DNA of 5,186 bases, from the NCBI GenBank assembly GCA_030654645.1, contig JAURXC010000082.1:1-5186 (forward strand). Direction: 5' to 3'. Positions 1-5,186 of the stretch are shown piece by piece. A program made the translations under genes and the position numbers. The notes beneath the pieces are model-generated. The model searched no databases and had not been told where the DNA came from. It saw only the letters and a program-made list of their open reading frames with translations. How positions within the stretch are numbered: position 1 is the stretch's first letter; each line of letters starts with the position of its first letter. Source of the stretch: Deltaproteobacteria bacterium. Its GTDB lineage: Bacteria > Desulfobacterota > Desulfuromonadia > Geobacterales > Pseudopelobacteraceae.

Positions 1-1
1 A

Positions 2-337
2 CTGGTACGCCGGGCTCGCAAACGTGAATTCGAGCTTTTTCTCTGTCATGTGATTACCCGCGAATTTTCCACCAAGCTGAAAGTCAAGTTTGGCTGTACA
101 GCCAAAGAAGTTGAACAGGCATGCTCGCTGATTTCAGAAGCGGCTACCGCAGTTTTTAACAAAGGAGTCCTCCTCAAGCCGGTATGTCGCGATCAAGATG
201 ATGATCCGATATTAGCCTGTGTCGAAACAACTTCCGCCGAGTACCTGGTCACCGGAGACAAGGATCTATTGGTACTGAAGCAACATGGAGAATGCAAGAT
301 CCTGTCCCCCAGAGATTTCGAGCTGATGTTTGATTAA
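2..337 (+). CDS. PIN-domain protein, putative toxin component of a toxin-antitoxin pair (5' end cut off)
   Basis: The reading frame is open from the window edge to a TAA stop, so the 111 residues seen are only the C-terminal part; the GTG at 50 is probably an internal valine. The pattern resembles the COG1569-type PIN family (putative toxin of toxin-antitoxin pairs). Seen: a helical segment with FELFL and KLKVKFG, then an acidic cluster DQDDDP at 191-208, then LVTGDKDLLVL at about 245-277, and a closing SPRDFELMF. The acidic cluster and the TGDKD aspartates should supply the later metal-binding acids of the nuclease site. The first acid, in the N-terminal DTN motif, lies outside the window. 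Known for the family: magnesium-dependent ribonucleases, usually encoded next to an antitoxin. Any antitoxin gene would most likely lie upstream; none follows, because the next gene is convergent. Family assignment is fairly sure; toxin activity is inferred. Confidence 0.8.
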   Translation: MVRRARKREFELFLCHVITREFSTKLKVKFGCTAKEVEQACSLISEAATAVFNKGVLLKPVCRDQDDDPILACVETTSAEYLVTGDKDLLVLKQHGECKILSPRDFELMFD

Positions 338-426
338 ATGCCGGTTTATGATGGAGATGCTGCTTGGAAAGACAATTACAACAACGGATAGAGAACTATT
401 TTGGCAGGTTTGGCGAATAAATGAAG

Positions 427-439
427 CGGCCGGAGGCCG
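427..439 (-). terminator. Possible weak terminator hairpin after sppA
   Basis: A 5-bp perfect GC stem (CGGCC/GGCCG) with a 3-base loop begins about 8 bases past the sppA stop. On the minus strand it is followed by the moderately T-rich CTTCATTTATT. The stem is short and the T-tract is interrupted, so this is only a candidate. It lies in the 109-base convergent gap between the PIN gene and sppA, which shows nothing else clear. Confidence 0.3.
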
Positions 440-446
440 TCACATC

Positions 447-1328
447 CTACTCATACATCAGCCGCATGCCACCCAGGGCGCTCTTCAATGTCCCTTCGAA
501 CTTTTCCTCAACCCCGCCACTGAGCATGTCCAGATAGTTGACTTTTTTCTTCGGCGGCTGAATCACTTCCGGCTCTCCCTTGATCCCGGCCTGCTTTCCG
601 GCCTCCTCGATCGCGTCCTGCAAGGTGCCCAAGCGGTCAACCAGTTTTACTCCCTTGGCCTGTTCGCCGGAGAGTATCCGGCCGTCGGCGATTTTCCTGA
701 CATCCTCGATCGGCAGCTTGCGCCCTTCCGCCACAGCCCTGATAAACTGTTCGTGGGTATTATCGATCACGGACTGCAACATGGCCCGGTCTTCGGGCGA
801 GAACTTTCTCAACGGCGACCCGGAGTCCTTGTATTTCCCGGTTTTGAGCGTATGGGACTTGATGCCGATCTTGTCCATCAGCGCCTCAATGTTCGACAAC
901 TTGAGAATGACACCGATACTGGCGGTAATCGTGCCGGGGTTGGCGTAGATCATGGTCGCCGGCGCAGAGATGTAGTAGCCGCCCGAAGCCGCCAGACTTC
1001 CCATCGAGACGATGATTTTCTTTTTGGCGGCAAACTTTTTAACCTCTTCGTAGATTTCCTGCGAGGGGGCCACAATGCCGCCAGGGGAATCAACCCTGAG
1101 CACTACCGCCTTGATGCCATCCTGCTTGAGAAAATGTCTCAACTGGCGAATGGTTTCCTTGGAATCCAGGATCATCCCTTTTACTTCAACCAGTCCGATG
1201 CCGTTTTTGGATACTAATGTGGTATCGGCGCCGTCCAGCAACGACTTGGCGATTTTGACCGAAACAGTGAACAGCACGGCCACGGAAAATGCAATTGCCA
1301 GAATAATGATAAAGATTTTTTTTGACAT
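447..1328 (-). CDS. sppA: Signal peptide peptidase SppA, short (36 kDa) type, S49 serine protease
   Basis: This is a 293-residue membrane-anchored protease expected to degrade signal peptides left in the membrane after secretion. Residues about 5-25 form one hydrophobic segment after a short basic start (MSKK), fitting an N-terminal signal anchor with the catalytic domain outside the cytoplasm. The S49 core is clear: VVLRVDSPGG at 75-84, GSLAASGGYY at 110-119 with the likely nucleophile Ser115, and GKYKD at 164-168 with the likely general base Lys167. The Ser-Lys spacing of 52 matches that I recall for the Bacillus subtilis enzyme (a Ser/Lys dyad). The length fits the short single-domain form, not the duplicated 67-kDa form of E. 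coli. The ATG start has AAAGG at 1338-1342, nine bases upstream. The gene is divergent from the phosphodiesterase gene across about 63 bases, where I see no convincing sigma-70 promoter for either gene. A long open frame on the opposite strand is a shadow. Confidence 0.95.
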   Translation of the reverse strand: MSKKIFIIILAIAFSVAVLFTVSVKIAKSLLDGADTTLVSKNGIGLVEVKGMILDSKETIRQLRHFLKQDGIKAVVLRVDSPGGIVAPSQEIYEEVKKFAAKKKIIVSMGSLAASGGYYISAPATMIYANPGTITASIGVILKLSNIEALMDKIGIKSHTLKTGKYKDSGSPLRKFSPEDRAMLQSVIDNTHEQFIRAVAEGRKLPIEDVRKIADGRILSGEQAKGVKLVDRLGTLQDAIEEAGKQAGIKGEPEVIQPPKKKVNYLDMLSGGVEEKFEGTLKSALGGMRLMYE

Positions 1329-1391
1329 ATTCGGATACCTTTTGTTTATTTTGGCTTTAATGAAAGCGACTGTTCTGCTAGAGTGTTTGAC

Positions 1392-1862
1392 ATGAAAGTC
1401 TTGGTAATATCAGATACACACGGCAATACGCCGCTCGCATTCAAGGCCCACACGCTGTCGGAACCGGTCGATGTAGTATTGCATCTCGGTGACGGAAGCG
1501 ATGATGCCAACCTGATGCTCGAAGTGCTGGAGATACCGGTAATCAATGTTGCCGGAAACTGCGATATCGGCTCAAACGCTCCGCGAGAGCTTTTATGGGA
1601 ATGTGAAGGAAAAAGGATTTTGTTGTCGCACGGAGATGTTTACGGGGTAAAAAGCGGGCTGAGCAAACTTGAGCAGCGGGCCAGGGCGGTCGGAGCCGAT
1701 GCCATTCTGTTCGGGCACAGCCACAGGGCGATCAACGAATTCCGTGCCGGGCTTCTGATGCTGAACCCCGGCACGCTGACACATGCAGCCCATAATCGCA
1801 CATTTGCCGTAATGGAGGTTTCCACGGACGGCATCACCGCCAGACTGTACGATATCGATTAA
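1392..1862 (+). CDS. YfcE/MJ0936-family metallophosphoesterase (phosphodiesterase)
   Basis: This 156-residue protein is a small calcineurin-like phosphodiesterase; family members hydrolyse phosphodiester bonds using two metal ions, and the natural substrate is usually unknown. All metal-site motifs are present: DTH (Asp8, His10), GD (Asp34), GNCD (Asn56), SHGD (His80) and GHSH (His109, His111). The family's NPGTL segment follows near the C-terminus. The length is typical for a complete single-domain member, and no signal peptide is seen. I chose the ATG at 1392 because the core strand MKVLVISDTHGN starts there and an AGAG ribosome-binding-like site lies eight bases upstream; an in-frame GTG at 1383 would add only three residues. 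A TTTAAT at 1356-1361 resembles a -10 box but lacks a good -35 partner. The stop codon overlaps the stop of convergent pssA. The gene stands alone on its strand, so context says little about its role. Confidence 0.93.
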   Translation: MKVLVISDTHGNTPLAFKAHTLSEPVDVVLHLGDGSDDANLMLEVLEIPVINVAGNCDIGSNAPRELLWECEGKRILLSHGDVYGVKSGLSKLEQRARAVGADAILFGHSHRAINEFRAGLLMLNPGTLTHAAHNRTFAVMEVSTDGITARLYDID

Positions 1863-2671
1863 ACCTCGCCCCCCCTGTTTGACGCCTCGTATCCCTTGTG
1901 AACAGCCTTCTCCAGCCTGCGACGCCTCGGCCAGGTAATCAGAAAATCCACCGGTCCGGAAAACACATACAGCAGCATGATCGAAAATATCATCACCACC
2001 GGCTCGGCAACCACCACTATCAGCAGCACAACCGCCAAAAGCAGAAAGCCGAAGGGCTGACGTTTGATCAGCGCCGGGTCTTTGAATGAATAATAGCGGA
2101 AGTTGGAGACCATCAGGAACGCCAGCAGGTAGATCAAAGCGACGATTGCCAGGCGTTTGAAAGAACTGGGCCAGCCGAAATGGTGGAAGAGCAGTACCGT
2201 GGAAGCGACCATGCAGGCTGCGGCCGGTGTGGGGAGTCCGACAAATCGTTTGCTTTCGACGGTATCGACCTGCACGTTGAAACGGGCCAAGCGCAACGCG
2301 CAACAGGCAAGAAACAGGAATGCCGCCAACCAGCCCAGCCGGCCGAACGGTTTCAGTGCCCAGGCATACATCATCAGGGCCGGCGTCACGCCGAACGCGA
2401 CAACATCGGCCAGAGAATCATACTCGACACCGAACTTGCTGGTGGTGCCGGTCATGCGGGCAACCTTGCCGTCAAGACCGTCAAAAATGGCCGAGACGAA
2501 GATGAACAGAGCCGCGATTCTGAAATCCTCGGTTCCGCCGTTGAGTGTCTTGACCATGCTGTAGAATCCGGCAAACAGGCTGGCGGTAGTAAACAGGTTG
2601 GGCAGAATGTAAATTCCGCGTTTGATGCTGTCTTTTTTTGTAATGCTCTCTTCCTGAATTTCAAGGCTCAT
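1859..2671 (-). CDS. pssA: CDP-diacylglycerol--serine O-phosphatidyltransferase (phosphatidylserine synthase)
   Basis: This 270-residue integral membrane enzyme joins CDP-diacylglycerol and L-serine to give phosphatidylserine and CMP. The CDP-alcohol phosphotransferase signature is complete: Asp64, Asp67-Gly68, Ala71-Arg72, Gly81, Asp85 and Asp89, with the exact family spacing. These aspartates bind the metal ions and activate the serine hydroxyl. Several hydrophobic segments follow (about 92-104, 112-125, 150-165, 172-190, 206-222 and 226-240), with a basic C-terminal tail (RRRRLEK). The N-terminal PNLFTTASLFAGF segment is typical of this Bacillus-like (type II) family rather than the E. coli phospholipase-D-like PssA. 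The ATG start has GAGG at 2682-2685, ten bases upstream and just past the psd stop, so the gene is translated from the psd transcript. It ends the minus-strand run: its TAA overlaps the convergent phosphodiesterase stop, with no terminator hairpin in between. Confidence 0.96.
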   Translation of the reverse strand: MSLEIQEESITKKDSIKRGIYILPNLFTTASLFAGFYSMVKTLNGGTEDFRIAALFIFVSAIFDGLDGKVARMTGTTSKFGVEYDSLADVVAFGVTPALMMYAWALKPFGRLGWLAAFLFLACCALRLARFNVQVDTVESKRFVGLPTPAAACMVASTVLLFHHFGWPSSFKRLAIVALIYLLAFLMVSNFRYYSFKDPALIKRQPFGFLLLAVVLLIVVVAEPVVMIFSIMLLYVFSGPVDFLITWPRRRRLEKAVHKGYEASNRGGEV

Positions 2672-2687
2672 GCGACGGAATCCTCAC

Positions 2688-3347
2688 TTAACCGATTCTA
2701 CCCAGAACAGTCTCTCCGGCCACGGTTTTATCGCCGATCCTGACCAGTGGCATGACATCCGGCGGCAGATATACATCCACGCGCGAACCGAAACGTATCA
2801 GACCATAGCGTTCGCCTCTTTTCAGAAAATCACCAATCTGCGGATAGCAGATAATACGGCGCGCAATCAGGCCGGCGATCTGTACGAATGCGATTTTAAC
2901 TCCGCCGGGAGTTTCCAGAACAATACCGTTGCGTTCATTCTCACAGGATGCCCGCCCGTCTCGGGCGTCGAAGAACTTGCCGCGGCTGTAGGAGACATCA
3001 AGCACTTTGCCGTCCAAGGGCACTCTGTTGACATGCACGTTGAACACGGACATGAAGATGCTGATTTTGAGTGACTCGGCACCCAAAGGATTTTCGGATA
3101 CAAGCTCGCAGACAATTACGGTTCCGTCCGCCGGAGCAACAACGTCTTTGGGGTCGGCGGAAGGGCTTCTTTCCGGATTGCGGAAAAAGTACAACACGAA
3201 GAGCATCAAGAGGAAAGCTATTGCGGCGGGAACTGCCAGTACCAGTGACGCCAGTTTCCATGACGAAAGCACGAGTATGAAAGTCAATCCGACCGAGAAA
3301 AGGATGAAAGGGTAGCCTTCCCTGGCAAAAGGTGATGAATTGTCCAT
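2688..3347 (-). CDS. psd: Phosphatidylserine decarboxylase proenzyme (short, PsdA-like form)
   Basis: This 219-residue proenzyme decarboxylates phosphatidylserine to phosphatidylethanolamine, using the product of the adjacent pssA. Residues about 12-29 and 33-54 form hydrophobic, membrane-associating segments, followed by the family hallmark YFFRNPER at 53-60. APADGTV at 71-77 includes Asp74, the likely aspartate of the self-cleavage site, and NVHVNRVP at 103-110 carries the conserved His105. RFGSRVDVYLP near the C-terminus has the Gly187-Ser188 bond that should self-cleave, leaving a small alpha chain with an N-terminal pyruvoyl group. The cleavage motif is GS(R) rather than the LGST of the long E. 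coli enzyme, as is normal for short bacterial forms. The ATG start has AGG at 3354-3356, six bases upstream. It lies 115 bases after ilvC, from which it may be co-transcribed or separated by the palindrome at 3409-3441, and 16 bases before pssA. Confidence 0.95.
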   Translation of the reverse strand: MDNSSPFAREGYPFILFSVGLTFILVLSSWKLASLVLAVPAAIAFLLMLFVLYFFRNPERSPSADPKDVVAPADGTVIVCELVSENPLGAESLKISIFMSVFNVHVNRVPLDGKVLDVSYSRGKFFDARDGRASCENERNGIVLETPGGVKIAFVQIAGLIARRIICYPQIGDFLKRGERYGLIRFGSRVDVYLPPDVMPLVRIGDKTVAGETVLGRIG

Positions 3348-3408
3348 GATCTGCCTAACCCCGATAAATGGGATAACGTGTATTTATTTACAGTATGCCA
3401 CAAGCGCA

Positions 3409-3441
3409 GACACCCCTCTCCCGCAAGGGTAAAGGGGTGTC
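3409..3441. repeat. Imperfect palindrome with GCAA loop between ilvC and psd
   Basis: Outer arms GACACCCCT and AGGGGTGTC pair over 9 bp. Inside, CCC and GGG pair around a GCAA loop, separated from the outer stem by a 2/3-base internal bulge. No T-run follows on either strand, so it is not a classical terminator. Its core (CCCCTCTCCCGCAAGGG) looks like the dispersed CCCTCTCCC...GGGAGAGGG palindromes I recall from many proteobacterial intergenic regions. A REP-like element or a transcript-end-protecting stem after ilvC are the main options. Confidence 0.65.
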
Positions 3442-3462
3442 GTTAATCGCGGTGACTATCCG

Positions 3463-4473
3463 TCAGTTCTTGGTCTTGTCAACAATTTTTTGAATCCATG
3501 GCATCATGCTGCGCAGACGCTCGCCGACCTGTTCGATCGGGTGGGCGGCGTTGAGACGACGGCGTGCTGTCATTTCCGGATAGTTAGACATGCCTTCGAG
3601 AATGAACTGCTTGGCATACTGACCGTTCTGGATATTGTCAAGACACTCTTTCATCGCCGCACGGCTCTGGTCATTGATCACCCGTGGTCCGGTGACATAT
3701 TCGCCGTATTCGGCATTGTTGGAGATGGAATAGTTCATATTGGCGATGCCGCCCTCATACATCAGGTCCACGATCAGCTTGAGCTCATGCAGGCACTCGA
3801 AATAGGCCATTTCCGGGGCATAACCGGCTTCCACCAGGGTTTCGAAACCGGCCTTGACCAGTTCCACCGCGCCGCCGCAGAGCACGGCCTGCTCGCCGAA
3901 CAGGTCGGTCTCGGTTTCGTCCTTGAAGGTGGTCTCGATGATGCCGGTACGGCCGCCGCCGATGGCGCTGGCGTAGGAGAGAGCCAGTTCGCGGGCGCTG
4001 CCCGACGCATTCTGGAAAATCGCGATCAGGTCTGGAATTCCGCCGCCTCTCACAAATTCGGAGCGAACCGTGTGACCCGGCGCCTTGGGAGCGATCATGA
4101 TCACGTCCAGGTCTGCGCGTGGCACGACCTGATTGTAATGAATGGCAAAACCATGGGCAAATGCCAGAGCCGCCCCATTTTTGAGCTTCGGTGCGATCTC
4201 GTCGCGATAGAGGACCGACTGGAACTCATCCGGAGTCAGGATCATAACCAGATCAGCTTCGGCAACAGCTTCGGCAACACTCGCCACCTTGAGGCCGGCA
4301 TTGGTTGCCTTGACAGCCGAGGCCGACCCTGCACGCAGGGCCACGGTTACATCAACGCCCGAATCCTTGAGGTTGCAGGCATGGGCATGGCCCTGTGAGC
4401 CGTACCCTACTATGGTAACTTTTTTCGATTTGATCAACGCGAGATCACAATCACGATCGTAATAAACGTTCAT
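3463..4473 (-). CDS. ilvC: Ketol-acid reductoisomerase (NADP+), class I
   Basis: This 336-residue cytoplasmic enzyme does the second common step of branched-chain amino acid synthesis: magnesium-dependent alkyl migration and NADPH reduction of 2-acetolactate or 2-aceto-2-hydroxybutyrate to the dihydroxy acids. The N-terminal Rossmann domain has GYGSQG at 23-28. Arg47, Ser50 and Ser52 in the following loop fit NADPH rather than NADH use. The active-site set is complete: His107, Lys130 (PKAPGH), Asp190 and Glu194 (DLFGEQ), Glu226 and Glu230 (FECLHE), and Ser251. The length matches the short class I form. The start is the ATG at 4471-4473: homology begins there (MNVYYDRD) and GGAGG lies ten bases upstream. 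The frame stays open 31 codons further to a GTG at 4566, but that extension covers structured leader DNA and is not expected to be translated. A promoter candidate and inverted repeats lie upstream; ilvH precedes it beyond a terminator. Confidence 0.98.
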   Translation of the reverse strand: MNVYYDRDCDLALIKSKKVTIVGYGSQGHAHACNLKDSGVDVTVALRAGSASAVKATNAGLKVASVAEAVAEADLVMILTPDEFQSVLYRDEIAPKLKNGAALAFAHGFAIHYNQVVPRADLDVIMIAPKAPGHTVRSEFVRGGGIPDLIAIFQNASGSARELALSYASAIGGGRTGIIETTFKDETETDLFGEQAVLCGGAVELVKAGFETLVEAGYAPEMAYFECLHELKLIVDLMYEGGIANMNYSISNNAEYGEYVTGPRVINDQSRAAMKECLDNIQNGQYAKQFILEGMSNYPEMTARRRLNAAHPIEQVGERLRSMMPWIQKIVDKTKN

Positions 4474-4483
4474 GCTGGTACAT

Positions 4484-4488
4484 CCTCC
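4484..4488 (-). promoter_or_regulatory. Ribosome binding site of ilvC
   Basis: The minus strand reads GGAGG ten bases before the ATG at 4473. It decides the ilvC start against the in-frame GTG at 4566, which has no comparable site. A palindromic ATAAATTTAT (4491-4500) and a small CCGG/CCGG hairpin (4501-4512) lie just upstream of it. Confidence 0.85.
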
Positions 4489-4531
4489 ACATAAATTTAT
4501 CCGGCAAACCGGTCTGACGTTTAGTAAGTCA

Positions 4532-4556
4532 GAAATTATTTTTAGAAAATAATTTC
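4532..4556. repeat. Perfect AT-rich inverted repeat in the ilvC leader
   Basis: The arms GAAATTATTTT and AAAATAATTTC pair over 11 bp with a 3-base centre (TAG). No T-run follows on the minus strand, so it is not a standard terminator. A second, weaker stem, TCTGAC/GTCAGA (4513-4518 with 4528-4533), shares two bases with it, so the two full stems cannot both form in RNA. It could be a protein-binding site or a leader hairpin. Confidence 0.7.
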
Positions 4557-4565
4557 GTTGACGCA

Positions 4566-4588
4566 CTTATCCAGACAATCTGGATAAG
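4566..4588. promoter_or_regulatory. Perfect palindrome just downstream of the ilvC promoter, candidate operator
   Basis: The arms CTTATCCAGA and TCTGGATAAG are exact reverse complements, 10 bp each, around a CAA centre. It begins about seven bases past the transcription start predicted from the -10 box at 4602-4607, a position where a bound repressor would block transcription. In RNA it would form a stable hairpin near the 5' end of the message. No T-run follows, so it is not a terminator. The regulator is unknown; I do not recognise the motif. Confidence 0.55.
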
Positions 4589-4601
4589 AAAAGGAACGAG
4601 A

Positions 4602-4630
4602 CAGATACTACATTCGACCGCGACTGTCAA
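4602..4630 (-). promoter_or_regulatory. Candidate sigma-70 promoter for ilvC
   Basis: On the minus strand a perfect TTGACA -35 box (4625-4630) is followed, after 17 bases, by TATCTG (4602-4607), a weak -10 match (first three bases TAT). Predicted transcription would start near 4595, giving a leader of about 120 bases before ilvC. The site lies between the ilvH terminator and ilvC, where a promoter is needed. The exact -35 box and ideal spacing support it; the poor -10 box suggests it may need an activator. Confidence 0.55.
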
Positions 4631-4686
4631 CGCAAATAGCTGTTTCAACCACGGTCAGGGGGCATTCCGAACAGATGAACCAATAA

Positions 4687-4716
4687 GAAAAGCCGCCTGT
4701 TTCGTGGCGGCTTTTC
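4687..4716 (-). terminator. Intrinsic terminator after ilvH
   Basis: A perfect 11-bp stem (GAAAAGCCGCC/GGCGGCTTTTC) with an 8-base loop lies 29 bases beyond the ilvH stop. On the minus strand the stem ends in TTTTC and continues TTATT, giving the T-rich tail of a factor-independent terminator. The A-tract on the other side makes it symmetric, so it could also stop plus-strand transcripts. It separates ilvH from ilvC, which are often co-transcribed in bacteria, either fully or as a partial, read-through stop. Confidence 0.88.
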
Positions 4717-4745
4717 ATTACTTTTGAAACCGGGAATAAATCCGC

Positions 4746-5186
4746 CTAACCCTTCCACCCTTTTGCTCCGCGGCCGATGGTGACCGATCCGGTACGGACC
4801 AGTTCCTTCAACCCCAAGGGGCGCAAAAGATCGAGAATAGCGTCGATCTTGAGCGGGTTGCCTGTGGCCTCAATCGTATAGGATTTGGGGGTAACATCGA
4901 TAATCTTGGCGCGGAAGATATCGACGATGCGCAGCACCTCGGCGCGGCTTTCGTCTTCGGCCGTAACCTTGATCAACGCCATTTCGCGTTCTATGCCGCT
5001 GCCATCGGTGAAGTCGATCACCTTGAGGACATCAATCAGCTTGTTGAGCTGCTTGTTGATCTGCTCCAGAACCTTGTCGTCACCACGGGTGACGATGGTC
5101 ATCCGCGACAGGCCTTCTTCGTTGGTGGGCGCCACCGAAAGCGAATCGATATTAAAACCGCGCCCGGAAAACAGGCTCGCCACCCG
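4746..5186 (-). CDS. ilvH: Acetolactate synthase small (regulatory) subunit, N-terminus cut off
   Basis: This is the regulatory subunit of acetolactate synthase, which binds the catalytic subunit, raises its activity and gives feedback inhibition by valine. The 146 residues seen lack roughly the first 15-20 of a usual length of about 160. The visible part starts within the ACT domain at RVASLFSGRGFNIDSLSV, which in the family follows a PGVLS motif lying outside the window. The ACT domain continues through MTIVTRGDD and the helix EQINKQLNKL. The C-terminal domain runs from MALIKV to the end and includes GNPLKIDAILDLLRPLG and a final RTGSVTIGRG. The GTG at 5183 is an internal valine, not the start. 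The catalytic subunit gene (ilvB or ilvI) is expected just upstream, beyond the window. The symbol could equally be ilvN; the family is certain. A terminator follows the gene. Confidence 0.96.
   Translation of the reverse strand, partial: RVASLFSGRGFNIDSLSVAPTNEEGLSRMTIVTRGDDKVLEQINKQLNKLIDVLKVIDFTDGSGIEREMALIKVTAEDESRAEVLRIVDIFRAKIIDVTPKSYTIEATGNPLKIDAILDLLRPLGLKELVRTGSVTIGRGAKGWKG

Noticed and set aside
330..1217. Open frame of 295 codons on the plus strand.
   Set aside because: It lies almost wholly opposite sppA, whose protein has all S49 family motifs. The antisense translation shows no recognisable domain and is a codon-bias shadow.
1329..1391. Shared divergent promoter between sppA and the phosphodiesterase gene.
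   Set aside because: A promoter must be near, but apart from a TTTAAT at 1356-1361 I could not find a -35 and -10 pair with proper spacing on either strand, so I do not call one.
1880..1929. The 9-base direct repeat GACGCCTCG seen twice near the end of pssA.
   Set aside because: Both copies are in coding sequence in different frames (in YEASN and in the RRRR stretch), so codon use and chance explain them.
2180..2743. Overlapping plus-strand frames opposite pssA and psd.
   Set aside because: Both sense genes are well supported, and the antisense products look like low-complexity shadows without a ribosome binding site.
3490..4398. Open frame of 302 codons on the plus strand.
   Set aside because: It is antisense to ilvC, which is certain from its complete active site. 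The translation is rich in His, Asp and Gly as expected of a shadow.
4474..4566. A 31-codon N-terminal extension of ilvC from a GTG, rich in Leu, Ile and Val codons, considered as an attenuation leader peptide.
   Set aside because: It is in frame with ilvC and has no stop before it, no good ribosome binding site and no terminator between it and ilvC. The hydrophobic codons come from the AT-rich inverted repeat.
4608..4718. A 36-codon minus-strand open frame between ilvH and ilvC.
   Set aside because: It starts beside the terminator stem, runs through it and into the promoter, lacks a ribosome binding site and has no recognisable protein pattern.

Overview
The window is ordinary bacterial core-genome sequence at about middle GC content, with dense coding and short gaps. 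The minus strand carries the end of ilvH (acetolactate synthase small subunit), then ilvC (ketol-acid reductoisomerase), psd (phosphatidylserine decarboxylase) and pssA (phosphatidylserine synthase). To the left lie a small metallophosphoesterase gene on the plus strand, a signal peptide peptidase gene (sppA) on the minus strand, and the 3' end of a PIN-domain gene on the plus strand. From memory, the order ilvH-ilvC-psd-pssA matches the ilv/leu locus of Geobacter and relatives, so I infer a member of the Desulfuromonadia (former Deltaproteobacteria). This is an inference from gene order, not a proof.

Layout, left to right. Positions 2-337: PIN-domain gene, cut by the window edge. Positions 338-446: convergent gap with one short GC hairpin. 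Positions 447-1328: sppA. Positions 1329-1391: short divergent gap. Positions 1392-1862: YfcE/MJ0936-type phosphodiesterase. Its stop codon overlaps the pssA stop in one TTAA. Positions 1859-2671 and 2688-3347: pssA and psd, 16 bases apart and surely co-transcribed. Positions 3348-3462: gap holding a long imperfect palindrome with a GCAA loop. Positions 3463-4473: ilvC. Positions 4474-4745: the largest gap, 272 bases, rich in structure. Positions 4746-5186: ilvH, cut at the right edge.

Two themes meet here. IlvH and IlvC serve the first two steps of valine, leucine and isoleucine synthesis. PssA makes phosphatidylserine from CDP-diacylglycerol and serine, and Psd decarboxylates it to phosphatidylethanolamine; together they are a complete two-step route. 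All catalytic residues I could check in IlvC, PssA, Psd, SppA and the phosphodiesterase are present, so these genes look functional.

The most interesting part is the ilvH-ilvC gap. Read on the minus strand, it has a strong factor-independent terminator after ilvH, then a consensus TTGACA -35 element, then two perfect inverted repeats (10 and 11 bp arms, 3-base centres) and a strong GGAGG ribosome binding site before ilvC. This suggests ilvC (perhaps with psd and pssA) has its own promoter and a regulated leader or operator. I found no CRISPR array, tRNA, rRNA, insertion sequence or clearly novel multi-gene system.
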